A stretch of 20,080 nt of DNA, from positions 1-20,080 of the forward strand of contig DQFC01000038.1 in NCBI GenBank assembly GCA_003531665.1. Reading direction: 5' to 3'. Source of the stretch: Candidatus Collierbacteria bacterium (GTDB lineage Bacteria > Patescibacteriota > Microgenomatia > UBA1400 > MFAQ01). Numbering within the stretch: the stretch's first letter is position 1; each line of letters starts with the position of its first letter. This document shows positions 1 to 9,600 of the stretch, one piece after another. A program made the position numbers and the translations under genes. The notes below the pieces were generated by a model that was not told the origin of the DNA, did not search any database, and saw only the letters and a list, made by a program, of their open reading frames with translations.

Positions 1-503
1 GCTTGGTGTTCGACAAGTTGAGGAAGACCGTTGGTTTCGATGATGGATGCCGGGGTGATGGGAACAATGGGAGTTATGGGTTGTTGGTTATTAGTTGATG
101 GTTGGGGGGAAGTAGCTGTGGCGCCGGTGGAGAGTTCGATACGAGCGTTGGAGACGGCTTGAGTGCCAACGATTGGTCCGGTGGGAAGGGCCATGTCTTC
201 GGATATTTTTTCGGATCGTTTCCAGATGTATTGAGTAGGTGAGTAGATTGATCGGATGAAAGCGAGAATCCAGATATCGAGAGATCGACCCTGAACCGGT
301 ACAAAAGCCATGCCGACTCCGAGAACAATAAAGAGAAAAGAGAGAGGGTATTTGAAGAAGAAAGGCAAGGGAAGACTGTAAACAATAATAGCCAAGACGA
401 TGGACACCCCAAGTGAAGCAAACTGCTTGATAGTCATGTCACCGATCAAGCGGAAGCGGTAGGAGCTGATGTCTTGCGGTAATGGGTGTTGTTGGATGGC
501 CAT
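1..503 (-). CDS. PrgI-family T4SS membrane protein (3' end off the window)
   Basis: The reading frame opens at an ATG at 503 and stays open for 167 codons to the window edge, so the C-terminus is missing. The N-terminal 100 residues match the PrgI family pattern: a Q-x-P-x-D-I start, G-D-M-T-I-K-Q-F near residue 21, two adjacent membrane helices (about 29-48 and 53-70), then a P-V-x-G-R-S-L-D-x-W-I stretch and P-T-Q-Y-I-W near 89-94. PrgI proteins are small VirB3-like inner-membrane parts of type IV secretion systems and are normally encoded just upstream of the VirB4 ATPase, which would lie to the left of this window. The visible C-terminal tail (from about 115) is rich in Ser, Thr, Pro and Gln and is probably a flexible linker. 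No convincing ribosome-binding site is seen; the 7-bp repeats at 516-543 lie just upstream. Confidence 0.82.
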   Translation of the reverse strand, partial: MAIQQHPLPQDISSYRFRLIGDMTIKQFASLGVSIVLAIIVYSLPLPFFFKYPLSFLFIVLGVGMAFVPVQGRSLDIWILAFIRSIYSPTQYIWKRSEKISEDMALPTGPIVGTQAVSNARIELSTGATATSPQPSTNNQQPITPIVPITPASIIETNGLPQLVEHQ

Positions 504-515
504 GTGATTTAGATT

Positions 516-543
516 TCAGGTCTCAGATGTCAGATCTCAGAAG
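516..543. repeat. Four tandem 7-bp TCAG-led repeats
   Basis: Four consecutive units begin with TCAG: TCAGGTC, TCAGATG, TCAGATC and TCAGAAG. They lie in the 137-bp divergent intergenic region between the PrgI gene and the gene at 641. The array could be an operator or simply slippage-derived filler. The rest of this intergenic stretch is AT-rich and shows no clear terminator. Confidence 0.55.
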
Positions 544-640
544 GATTAGAGATTCCTCAATTAAGTATATCGTGTCCATTGGGATTTGGGAAAATTGGAA
601 TATTAAAGAAGCTAGCTGGGAATGATAAGATGAGAGTGGT

Positions 641-2326
641 ATGAGAATAATGTTGTCAAATCGATTTGAGATATTTACCAGAAGAATTTTTTTGATTGAG
701 GAGGCTGGGGGTGGAAAAAGTGCGGGGGAAGCAATTGAAGTTGAGACATCACAAGCAATGAAGAACTTTGTTGATTTCAGAAAATTGGCAAATTTAGCTG
801 AATCGTCTAAAGATGATTCGGTGTTGTTTCCACTTGACCTTGAGAGAGTTCTCTCTTTTAATAATTTGAGTGGCCAAAATATATTATTAGATAGAATAGG
901 TCTAAAAAGAATTTCCCTAAAGAGGGGTGTTTATAAGATTGTGGTGGCTGATGGTGGACAAGATGATTTTGAAAGGTTTGTTGAAGCAATGAGAGCAATC
1001 AGGGAGCTGGATGAAGTAGCCATAGAGACAGTTATGAACCAAATCCAGCCAAACTCTCAAGCAAACTTTGATCTGGAATCTATTACAGCCGAGCTAGGAA
1101 AGGAGCCTGTAACTGGTGGAGTTGAGCCTCAAGCGGAGGTAGTTTCGGGAGGAGGGATTGGGGATTGGAAAATTCCTGTGATCAGTGATTTACACACAGG
1201 TGATAATGAGGAACAAGGTTCAGCCGATCTTAGAGGGAGAAGGAGGAAAGATTTTGAAAAGGCAAGAACAGCAAAGGAAGAGGGGATTGATGTTCCTCTT
1301 ACAGTACCTAGTCAAGAGTTTGAATCAAAGGCTCCTAAAGAAGAAGCAGTACCATCTCGAGAAGTGATAAAAAAAATACCTGTAGAGAAGAGCGAAAATG
1401 GTCTGAGAGAGGAAAGATTAAAATATTTGGCGACAGGATTGGTGAACGATCTAAGAATATTCTATGGGGGAAGTGAGGTGGACAAAAGGGAAGCCACAAG
1501 AAGATTGGAGGAGAACAAGATTAAAGAAATTACCTGGGTTGATGGAAAAAAACAAACAAGAAAAGATGGGAAAACAGGATCAAAAATGGCTGGGGTGTTG
1601 GAGAAATTTTTTGAATCGGATGAAGAGACCTTTTTCCCCGATGGTTGGAGAGATGTTTGGCCAATATTGGACTACACGATGGGAATATCGGTTCAAGACC
1701 TCATAGTGGCAAGAGCGAACAAGGGTAAATATGGGGTCGAGAAAAAGGAGGAAAAGATTGAAGGTCCGATCTGGTATGAAGGAATCGTCAAGGATTTGAA
1801 AGATGCAACAAACATTGCTTCTTCGGACGAAGTTTGGAGGAGGGCGATTGAGAATTTAAGGCTTCACAAGGTAAAATTCCCAAAGATATCAACCATTAAG
1901 GGTGATTTTGGAAATTGGGAAAGGATGAGAATTGAATCTGCGACTGATTTTTTGGATGGAAAGACTAACGACATGTGGGTAAGTAAAGAAGCGGCTTTGA
2001 AGTTCCTGGAAAAGAATTTGGGGGTGGGGAGGGGTGGGGAAACTGTTGAAAATAAGCTTACAATTGATGACGAAAGATCAAAGGAGGAATATTTTGTGGG
2101 ACTGATGGAGATGGCAGATCCGAAAAAATGGAATGAAATGATAGGTATTTTGAAAGGTCTAGGCGCGGTGGATAGAGATTATGGCTTTGGGTACCTGAAG
2201 GTGGCCTATGAGTGGTACAAAGATCCGGAGAAGATCAAAACAACAAAAGGGGGCCGAAATCTATGGCTGGACACGTTTGCCCCTATACTGAATAAACTAG
2301 GAATAAAGACGGATGGAATAGTATAA
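641..2326 (+). CDS. Unrecognised 561-residue soluble protein, shares a domain with its neighbour
   Basis: The product is not recognised. It is a charged, Lys/Glu-rich protein with no signal peptide and no membrane segment. Residues about 180-260 are a low-complexity charged linker. Residues about 400-466 contain a block that recurs in the next gene: G-x-W-E-R-x-R-(I/L), a few residues, then (L/V)-D-G, and further on W-x-x-x-E-x-A followed by L-E and G-V-x-x-G-G. The conserved Trp residues are W426 and W446. A stretch near 262-290 has a similar V-x-D-L-(R/K) pattern and may be a further, weaker copy. The ATG at 641 is used; an in-frame ATG at 650 is an alternative. A weak TAAGAT box lies at 626-631. 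The gene is divergent from PrgI and sits inside the T4SS locus, so a role with that machine is possible but not shown. Confidence 0.75.
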   Translation: MRIMLSNRFEIFTRRIFLIEEAGGGKSAGEAIEVETSQAMKNFVDFRKLANLAESSKDDSVLFPLDLERVLSFNNLSGQNILLDRIGLKRISLKRGVYKIVVADGGQDDFERFVEAMRAIRELDEVAIETVMNQIQPNSQANFDLESITAELGKEPVTGGVEPQAEVVSGGGIGDWKIPVISDLHTGDNEEQGSADLRGRRRKDFEKARTAKEEGIDVPLTVPSQEFESKAPKEEAVPSREVIKKIPVEKSENGLREERLKYLATGLVNDLRIFYGGSEVDKREATRRLEENKIKEITWVDGKKQTRKDGKTGSKMAGVLEKFFESDEETFFPDGWRDVWPILDYTMGISVQDLIVARANKGKYGVEKKEEKIEGPIWYEGIVKDLKDATNIASSDEVWRRAIENLRLHKVKFPKISTIKGDFGNWERMRIESATDFLDGKTNDMWVSKEAALKFLEKNLGVGRGGETVENKLTIDDERSKEEYFVGLMEMADPKKWNEMIGILKGLGAVDRDYGFGYLKVAYEWYKDPEKIKTTKGGRNLWLDTFAPILNKLGIKTDGIV

Positions 2327-2327
2327 T
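2322..2327 (+). promoter_or_regulatory. Candidate -10 box for the 846-residue protein gene
   Basis: TATAAT overlaps the stop codon of the upstream gene and lies 25 bp before the ATG at 2353. No good -35 element is seen. It could give the second gene its own transcript in addition to read-through. Confidence 0.35.
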
Positions 2328-2352
2328 GTACCTAGTAACAGAATTAAAATAA

Positions 2353-4893
2353 ATGTCAGAACAAGGATTTTTTCCGGGTGATCCGAGATCACGAGCTGAA
2401 TTGGCTCGGGTTGGTGGTGTGCCTGAAGCTCCAGTCGTGAAAGCTGAAAATCCGAATAAACCGATTGAGGGGGAGCTTGTAGGTGACATGACAGAGGCGG
2501 TCCACGAAAAGGGGAGGACTAGACAGCAGGTATTGGATGACTTAAAAACAATTGGAAATAGGATGAATCCCGTCGAGAGAGATGGATTGGTAAGGAAATT
2601 GAAAGAAGAGGGTGTTTCACTTCCGGATAATATTAACGAAGATTCTCCTAACGGGGCATGGGAGCGATGGAGGTTGAGAGAGGCGGTGGGCTACGTAGAC
2701 GGTACTTTTACTCCCAAAACTAGACAACCAGGAGGTGGTAACGTTGGTTGGGAAAATGAGGAAAAGGCTGTCTCATATCTTGAAAGTTTGGGGGTGGATT
2801 TTGGGGGTGACGTAGCGGATGACGGTGAAGAAACAAAAAAGAATGAACCATCTGCCGAAAAACCTAAGGTTAAACCGGGGCCAGGCGGTGCGGTCGCCGA
2901 ATTAGATGCTGCGTTGAGAGATTATCTGGACATGCCTGACGGAAAAACTAAAAGTGATCTGGTGCAAGCCTTTATGAAAAAAAATGGGGATAAGGTTTCT
3001 TCAACACTTCGCAAGGAAGCCTTGGCTGCTTTATCTATTAATGAGAGATCTGCCTCTCCCGGAGAAGCTTTACGTGAAATAGTTGAAATGCAAGTAGATG
3101 CTAGCTTTAAAAAAACCCTTTTAGGTAATTGGATTAGAACACATGGTAAAAATGCAGGCGAAGCTCTATTGCAAGAAGCGGCGAGATTTAAAAACAGTCT
3201 GGAAACAATTGGCTCTGAGATTGAATTGGATGAGATGTCTGAGGTTGATATGCGCGAAAGAATGATCGCTGAAGTGGTAAAACTGAGTCCTGAAAGTAAT
3301 ATTGATACACAGTTTGATATTTTCTTAAAATCGCAAATTTCGAGAATGGGTAGAGTAAATGGAAAATTTTCGGAAAATGTGGAGGAGCTTTGGAAAAAAG
3401 AGTTTGTTGCACGAGCCGAATTACAAATGGCAAGTGGTTTCTGGTTTGAATTAGCCGCCTCCCAACAAAAGAAAGCCCTTGAGGAAGCGTCAACAAAGAG
3501 CGTTGACCGATGTAGGAAACTTTCTAGATCAACCTATGAGTGGCTAGCGACACAAAACGAACTAAAGTTTAGAAAAAGGGACGCGAGTGGAAGTGTTGTA
3601 GGAATAGATATGACCACAGGTGAAAATGGTATAAAAATTGAAAAAGAATATAGTAATCAGATCGACAATTCTTTGAAGATAATATACGATAAGATACATT
3701 TGAGTAGTGGTGCATTGAATTTGTGGGATATTTCTACTGCGGCCACTCTTAATGAAGAAATTCAGAAGATTGTAGATGAGAACCCCAGAATATCAAAAGA
3801 TGCGGCAATAATGGCTTGGCAGTTGGCGGTTGCGGAGTGTTGGGGGGCAGATAGAGGCTTTGGCTTTATTAGCCATCCTGTGTTTAAACTTGTTCATCCA
3901 GACACTCAAAGAGATTTTATCGCGAGGGATGGTACCAGACCTGTTCCGGGAGGGACAAGACTGTTGGTTGAATATAGACAACTACATGATGGTCTTATGC
4001 CACCAAGCGGTGTGAATGTTTTTACTGTAGAAACGCCGGTATCTTGGACTAAGCCTGGTTTCGATCTGTGGACAAACAGAGGAGGTCGAGAGGCGGCAAT
4101 GCGCGGAAATTATTTGAAGTCCTTTCTTGAGGTCATTCACCACCCCTTCGTTGGTGGGCGTTTGACAATCGAAGGTGGTGTGGAAATCCCAGGAAGAGCG
4201 TTCGAAGATACCTATCTACCGCAGACAGAGCTGATGAATCAAATCGGAAAAGGAGCTACTGCATGGACTGCTATGGAAGAACTCGGGAAAGCAGACCCAA
4301 CAAAAGCCGCCCCTGAACTATTGACGGCTTTTAGAGACGCCATGGCAGACGCTACCCAGCGTCACGAGCCGTGGAGTTATAAAATTGCTGATCGATTTGT
4401 AATTGCCAGAAAAAAATTGGGCCCCGTCCTATTCGAATGGGCGAAGAGTGTGATGTGGCAAGGGAGCTGGGCAAATCCTTCAAATGCATCCAAGGAGAGA
4501 TTGGTAATGCCTGTGGCCACCCAAAACGAGTTATTTCTTGAAATCCTAAACAATTTCCTTTCCGATGGCGAATGTCGATTGAGTGCTCAGGTTGTTGGAA
4601 AACCAGCCGGATATGGAGGAATATTAGGCTTTGGCCTTCCGAGAAACCAATCGAACGAGATGGCAATACAATTTATTAAGTGGTTTAACAAAACTATTCA
4701 AGGAGCGAATGTAAATGCCCTGGTGTATAAACGGGTTAAGGGAAAGGACGGAAAAAAGTACGGAAATACGGTGTCTGCGGAAAGAAAAAAGAAGGATGCT
4801 GCAAATGATATGTTGCAAGGTGTTGATACGGAGGCGCTTTTATACGGTGCAAAGAGTCTTTTTGTTGAAGAAAATAGATGGTGGAGGAAATAG
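2353..4893 (+). CDS. Unrecognised 846-residue soluble protein, paired with the upstream gene
   Basis: No family is recognised. There is no signal peptide or hydrophobic helix, so the protein is predicted to be soluble. Residues about 75-152 carry the same block as the protein at 641-2326 (conserved Trp at W103 and W133). A Lys/Pro/Glu-rich linker follows (about 150-180), then a long and probably mostly helical region rich in Ala, Lys and Glu, then a Trp/Phe-rich C-terminal half with several Gly-Gly turns. It starts 26 bp after the upstream stop and has no clear Shine-Dalgarno sequence. It ends 7 bp from the convergent VirB6-like gene. Its place between PrgI and VirB6 suggests a cytoplasmic partner, regulator or substrate of the secretion system; this is inference from position only. 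Confidence 0.75.
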   Translation: MSEQGFFPGDPRSRAELARVGGVPEAPVVKAENPNKPIEGELVGDMTEAVHEKGRTRQQVLDDLKTIGNRMNPVERDGLVRKLKEEGVSLPDNINEDSPNGAWERWRLREAVGYVDGTFTPKTRQPGGGNVGWENEEKAVSYLESLGVDFGGDVADDGEETKKNEPSAEKPKVKPGPGGAVAELDAALRDYLDMPDGKTKSDLVQAFMKKNGDKVSSTLRKEALAALSINERSASPGEALREIVEMQVDASFKKTLLGNWIRTHGKNAGEALLQEAARFKNSLETIGSEIELDEMSEVDMRERMIAEVVKLSPESNIDTQFDIFLKSQISRMGRVNGKFSENVEELWKKEFVARAELQMASGFWFELAASQQKKALEEASTKSVDRCRKLSRSTYEWLATQNELKFRKRDASGSVVGIDMTTGENGIKIEKEYSNQIDNSLKIIYDKIHLSSGALNLWDISTAATLNEEIQKIVDENPRISKDAAIMAWQLAVAECWGADRGFGFISHPVFKLVHPDTQRDFIARDGTRPVPGGTRLLVEYRQLHDGLMPPSGVNVFTVETPVSWTKPGFDLWTNRGGREAAMRGNYLKSFLEVIHHPFVGGRLTIEGGVEIPGRAFEDTYLPQTELMNQIGKGATAWTAMEELGKADPTKAAPELLTAFRDAMADATQRHEPWSYKIADRFVIARKKLGPVLFEWAKSVMWQGSWANPSNASKERLVMPVATQNELFLEILNNFLSDGECRLSAQVVGKPAGYGGILGFGLPRNQSNEMAIQFIKWFNKTIQGANVNALVYKRVKGKDGKKYGNTVSAERKKKDAANDMLQGVDTEALLYGAKSLFVEENRWWRK

Positions 4894-4900
4894 TGGAAAT

Positions 4901-6631
4901 TTAGGGTTTGCCTAATGTCTTGATGGTATCGTCGATACTCGTTACTACCTTTTCACTCTTACCAAGGCCGGTTCTCAGGCGACCGACGGCTGGTACTCCC
5001 CACATGCCTGAATCAGCCCATGACTTTTCTCCAGCTCGACCTGCTTTGAGGGCTTCGCCGATGGCGGCGCCATAGGGGAATGGAGGTACCTTGAGGGCCT
5101 TCTCGACCATCTCACAGTACTTGCTGGCCATCATGAGTAATCCAAAACCAATGGTTGCCAACATTAGGCTTCCGGAAGAACCCATGGCGGTGCCGGTGGT
5201 GGCACCTGTCGGGATGGTCATCGGAGGAGTCCAGATATTACTTAAGGTGGACAGTTGTTTTACTCCAAGAAAGCCCTCCAACCAGCCGGCTCCTCCAAGA
5301 CCGGTAAAAGCTCCAATGAACGAAAGTAGAGGCTGACACATAAGAATATAGGAAAATGTTAGGAAAAATACGGCAACGGGGAAGACAGCAAGATTGCCAT
5401 AAATACTTCTCAACCAATCTCCGAAAGAGGTAGAGCCGGGCATCAAGTTTCCTAGCAGAATGATTGGTGAAAAAATGAGATTGATAATCACACTAAAGAA
5501 TGCTTGGAAGAGTTTCATGATCAATTTGAAGTAAGAAATTATGACAGCGATCATAACAATGATAATCATAATAACTCCAAAGAAACCTGCAGTAGCGGCT
5601 AGACTAATTGTGCCGATAAAGGCGGCAACCGCCATGCCGGTGGCTCCTCCAATAAGGAGATTGAAAACTATAAAAGGAGAGGCGACAAAGGCAGTAAATC
5701 CATTTAAGAGCATCGATCCAACTGCACCGAGCCAAGAGTTTCCACCGGCAGTTTGAATAAGGAAGTGTTTATCATCTACAATAAGTCCTCCAACCTTGAG
5801 AACGTTAATGGCCATGGCAGTAGCTATGGTTGATAAATCGATAAGGAAACCAACGATGGCATAGGAGAAGGTAATCATAAGGAGAGTGGCGATGAGTTTG
5901 GGGATAGCGAGCTGGATAGTGGCGGCAGTTTTGGAATCTATCTTTACGCGAAACATGATCATAACACCATAGAGAACAAAACCCAATGCGAACAAAAGAT
6001 AGGAAACGTTTCTAAAAGCCTGCCATACAGGTAAAATCGGGGCGAGAGAGGAGAAGCCGTAACCGGGACCAGCGGCAAAAGCTTCTTTGATAACGTGATG
6101 ATTCTTTAGGTTTGACGAGACATAGGCAAGATAATCGATAGAACTAGCGGGTTTGGTGTTTACCAGTCCGGTGGTTATTTTCGCGAGTTGTGGAATAATG
6201 CCTTGATCGAAACCTGAGGAAAGCCGGTTTTGAATTTCTGCAGGAGAAGCATTGGATTGCTTTAGATTCGAGGCTGCCTCAAGACCTTTAATGATGTTGG
6301 TTATCATGTCTATAAAACTGCCGTACTGTGGACCGATAAGGTATTCGATACCTTGCAAGAAGACTATGTCGGAAAAGCCAACTCCGTCACCACTGATGGT
6401 GTCTACTCCCGGTGCACACTTGCCAGAATACCAGGTTTCCAGATTCATGAGATCTCCGGAGCGTTTATCACAATATTCTTTGCCATAATCAAAGATAGTT
6501 TTTGGCTGAACCGCCATATTGAAGAGAAGTGGAGGGCCACCTACTGCCTGTGCTTGAGGAACAATGAAGACGGAAATCGTTATGAATACGGATAGAAAAA
6601 GTAAGCTGAGAGATTTTTGAAGGCGGGACAT
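4901..6631 (-). CDS. VirB6/TrbL-like polytopic T4SS membrane protein
   Basis: The 576-residue protein begins with a typical signal peptide (cleavage after A-Q-A near residue 29) and a soluble extracytoplasmic stretch of about 170 residues with Cys54 and Cys72. It then has about six to eight membrane helices (roughly 208-228, 245-272, 300-330, 332-365, 372-395, 412-436 and 484-503). The block F-x-A-F-F-S-V-I-I-N-L-I-F-S-P followed by P-G-S-x-x-F-G-D-W-L and N-L-A-V-F-P-V (about 376-420) fits VirB6/TrbL-type proteins, which form the inner-membrane channel of type IV secretion systems. The Ala/Gly-rich C-terminal tail is probably cytoplasmic. A TATAAT box lies 10 bp before the ATG, so it appears to have its own promoter. 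The family assignment rests on topology and this block, not on a search. Confidence 0.75.
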   Translation of the reverse strand: MSRLQKSLSLLFLSVFITISVFIVPQAQAVGGPPLLFNMAVQPKTIFDYGKEYCDKRSGDLMNLETWYSGKCAPGVDTISGDGVGFSDIVFLQGIEYLIGPQYGSFIDMITNIIKGLEAASNLKQSNASPAEIQNRLSSGFDQGIIPQLAKITTGLVNTKPASSIDYLAYVSSNLKNHHVIKEAFAAGPGYGFSSLAPILPVWQAFRNVSYLLFALGFVLYGVMIMFRVKIDSKTAATIQLAIPKLIATLLMITFSYAIVGFLIDLSTIATAMAINVLKVGGLIVDDKHFLIQTAGGNSWLGAVGSMLLNGFTAFVASPFIVFNLLIGGATGMAVAAFIGTISLAATAGFFGVIMIIIVMIAVIISYFKLIMKLFQAFFSVIINLIFSPIILLGNLMPGSTSFGDWLRSIYGNLAVFPVAVFFLTFSYILMCQPLLSFIGAFTGLGGAGWLEGFLGVKQLSTLSNIWTPPMTIPTGATTGTAMGSSGSLMLATIGFGLLMMASKYCEMVEKALKVPPFPYGAAIGEALKAGRAGEKSWADSGMWGVPAVGRLRTGLGKSEKVVTSIDDTIKTLGKP

Positions 6632-6641
6632 AGCTAAAAAA

Positions 6642-6647
6642 ATTATA
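6642..6647 (-). promoter_or_regulatory. -10 box of the VirB6-like gene
   Basis: A perfect TATAAT on the minus strand ends 10 bp before the ATG at 6631, which would leave a leader of only a few bases. No consensus -35 element is seen. Confidence 0.55.
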
Positions 6648-6684
6648 CAGGAAAAATGGAATAAAGAAGCGAAGAAATAGATCT

Positions 6685-9600
6685 CTACTGTCCGCAGGAG
6701 AAAGTATGATACGGATCGAGAACGTCTTCTTTGTAAGTATCTAATGGGGGATATATCCCATTTTTACCCGTTTCCGGACAATAGCCGGCATAGCTTACAT
6801 GACTTTGGAGCACTGTGGCATCGGTCCATGAACTACAAGAACCAGGGATAGAAGTATTGGTCATAGGAAGTTCAAAACACGTATCGCTGGTAACTGTGGG
6901 TGGTACGTAGGCGGCACCTCTGGAAAGCGCTTTTGCCGTAGCCGCCGCTGCGTCTAATAAATTGCATGGAGAGATAGTTTCTTTTGTTCTGGAAGGATCT
7001 ATTTCTTGTACAGCCGTCCAATTTGCCGTCTCTCCTTCACCCTCCCAAAAATAGTATGGTCTCCAACCAAAACCAGCAATGGAAATGTCACATGATCCAG
7101 AACTGCTGCAGGCCTCGGCACTATACATAGCCGGGTCACACATTTGTCCATCGGCTATCGGCATGGCACCACCACAAACAGCCCATTCCTTGGCGTTGGC
7201 ATCGGTCCATGTAAGGAATGAACGATTAAAGGCCCCTTCGTGAAGCATAACAGCCAAAACACTAGATGGAGGAACGCTAAAAGTACTTCCTACAGTTTCC
7301 AAAATATCTTGTAGAGTCTTGGGAATGTTTTCGGGAACCTGGCTTTCGTGAACGTAACGAGTGAACTGTGTAATTTTGTCGGTATTACATAGTTTGCAGG
7401 ATCCGCCTTTGAGGAAAGAGAGATCGGTACCACAGGCTGGAGTAGGAGTGGGAGTAAGTAGGGGCATACAGCGGGGGGAGTTTTGGAGTGACTTGGGAAC
7501 GGTCCAGCAGTTTTGAAGTAGATGCATCGAGTCCTGAGCAAGGTTGTTGACTCGATTGATTGGTTCGGCCGGATTGAGGATGTCGGAGTTGCCGTTTGGC
7601 CCAGTGGCGGTGGCACCTGCGTCGACACCATCAACACGGTAGGAGACAAAGTGTCTGGCGATGGGAGCGTCGATACTGGCATTGACGGTTTTGTCGACAC
7701 CATCCGGAAGGATCATTTTGTAAAAGGAGTATTGATCGTTGTTGACAACTGTTTCCTTTATGTCGGTATGTTTGGGATTGTTAAGAACATTTAAGGTTTT
7801 ACCGTGTGAAATTCCTTCTACAGTCCACCTACGACGGCAACACATACCTGTTCCAGGGTCTTTGTATCTTCCTTCTACCTCATTGATAGGACAAGAGTCA
7901 TACTCAATCCAACAGTGAGTGGCATCACATTTTTCTTTTTCGGTTGGTGGATGACACTGAGGATCGTAGTTCCAGGAAAGTTTGTCACCCCGAATTGAAA
8001 GTACTTGGTGATGGTCGTCGGCAGGTCTTTGATTCGGATCTCCTCGATCGCCAGCGGCGGTCTTCGGGGCAATAAGATGATAACTGACAGGGAGGGGACA
8101 GGTGATGTTGGCATAGCCATCTTTTACTTTTTCATTTAAGTTGTCGATTTCATTTTCGGTATAGCCAACCTTTTTCAATTCGTCGTTGGTAAAAAAATCG
8201 GTGATTTTGTTCCATAGCCAGCCAAAGGGGTTGGTGACGATGGCAATAGTCTCTTCTTTAACCCGCTCCAAATATCCTTTTTGAGCAAGTTTTACTTCAG
8301 GTAAAGTTTGGAGGGTGTTTCCGATCCTGTAGTCCGATATGCCACTTGGGCTAGCATATTTGTCAACGATCCATTGTGGTTGAAGAGCGGGAAACATGCC
8401 AAACTTGGGGGAGAGAAGCCCCTGATAGATAGCCCCGACATAGGGAACGCTTTCTCTAGAAACATTAGTAAGACCGGGTTTGTTTGTGCCATAACGACCG
8501 GCATTATCCGCGTCAATCAGATATGGTGCCCAAGGATAGTCTCCGTAATATGACTCTTCTTTTTCGTCTTTCTTTTTGACGATGTAACTTCTAGTACTGT
8601 TGAAGTCGAAAGGTACAAAAGCGGCGTATGGTCCGTCAAGATCGTTACCAAAGGCGCTGATGGCGGCTTCGTATGTCAAGATAGCTGCGTCGGCGAGAAA
8701 ACCTAAGTCTAAATCAAGGGCCAGCTCTCTGAGTTCCTGAAACATGGGCTTCAGGGATTCGGTGGCCTGGGCGTATTCGGGACAGACGGGATAATCTGTA
8801 AGACAGCCAACACGGATAAATGGCCAATGCCAAAAGAGAATGACCTGTTTACTTAGAGCATTGTAGAGTTTTTTGAAGTCGGTTTTTTTCTTGAGACCAT
8901 TACGATCGACGAAGTCGAAGTTAATATTGTCGATTTGATCTTTGTTGGCCATGTTTAAGACAAATGAACGAAGATTGGCTTGGTTGGAGGCCGGTAATAG
9001 GCGCCAATAAGTGCGGTAAGCCTCTCTGGTCGGGCGACCATCGTTGCCGGCATTGTTTTGTGGATCGTAGCTGTCCGAAAGATCCATGGGGCGACCAAAA
9101 AGTGAAGTGTAGAGATAATTTTGAGCAATAAAATCGGCTGAGTAATTAGCTTCGGTGTCCGGACTGGGACCATAACTGCCGGTTTCGGCTTCGCGAACGT
9201 CGGTGTAGACGAGCATGGCAATGAGACACTCTGGATCTGCTCCGCCAGGGGCCGGTGGTCCACCCGGGCCAGAATCGCCGATACCACATTTGGAAAAAGG
9301 CTGGTCAATGTCCGGAGTATCAGAATTTAAGTATCTCTTGGAACTGTAATGGGCGATAGGTTCATAGATACAAGTCCTTTCGTATTGCATGATATCTACC
9401 TGTGCATTTTGAAAGTGATTCCAACAGCTGCTGTTCGGCGGAAAAATGCCGTTTTGAGACCCCAACTGTTTCCAGCAATCTTCGGGAACATCGGGGTTGT
9501 CTCCGATAGGAGTAATGGGGTCGTCAATGATGGATTGGGGGACGCAGTGAAGATCTAGATCCATGGGGTATTTGATACACACTTCTCCCGCAAGGCACAT

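Noticed and set aside
74..421. Minus-strand frame of 115 codons within the first 500 bases
   Set aside because: It is a different frame of the PrgI gene, whose own frame runs from 503 to the window edge and has clear family motifs.
4901..4915. TTAGG/CCTAA hairpin at the convergent ends of the 846-residue gene and VirB6
   Set aside because: Only five base pairs and no T-run on either strand; too weak to call a terminator.
6353..6595. Plus-strand frames inside the VirB6-like gene
   Set aside because: They are antisense to the signal peptide and first domain of a well-supported gene and have no independent signals.
7290..7703. Minus-strand 137-codon frame inside the large secreted protein
   Set aside because: It is an alternative frame of the 1026-residue protein, with Ser/Pro/Thr bias expected from frame shift.
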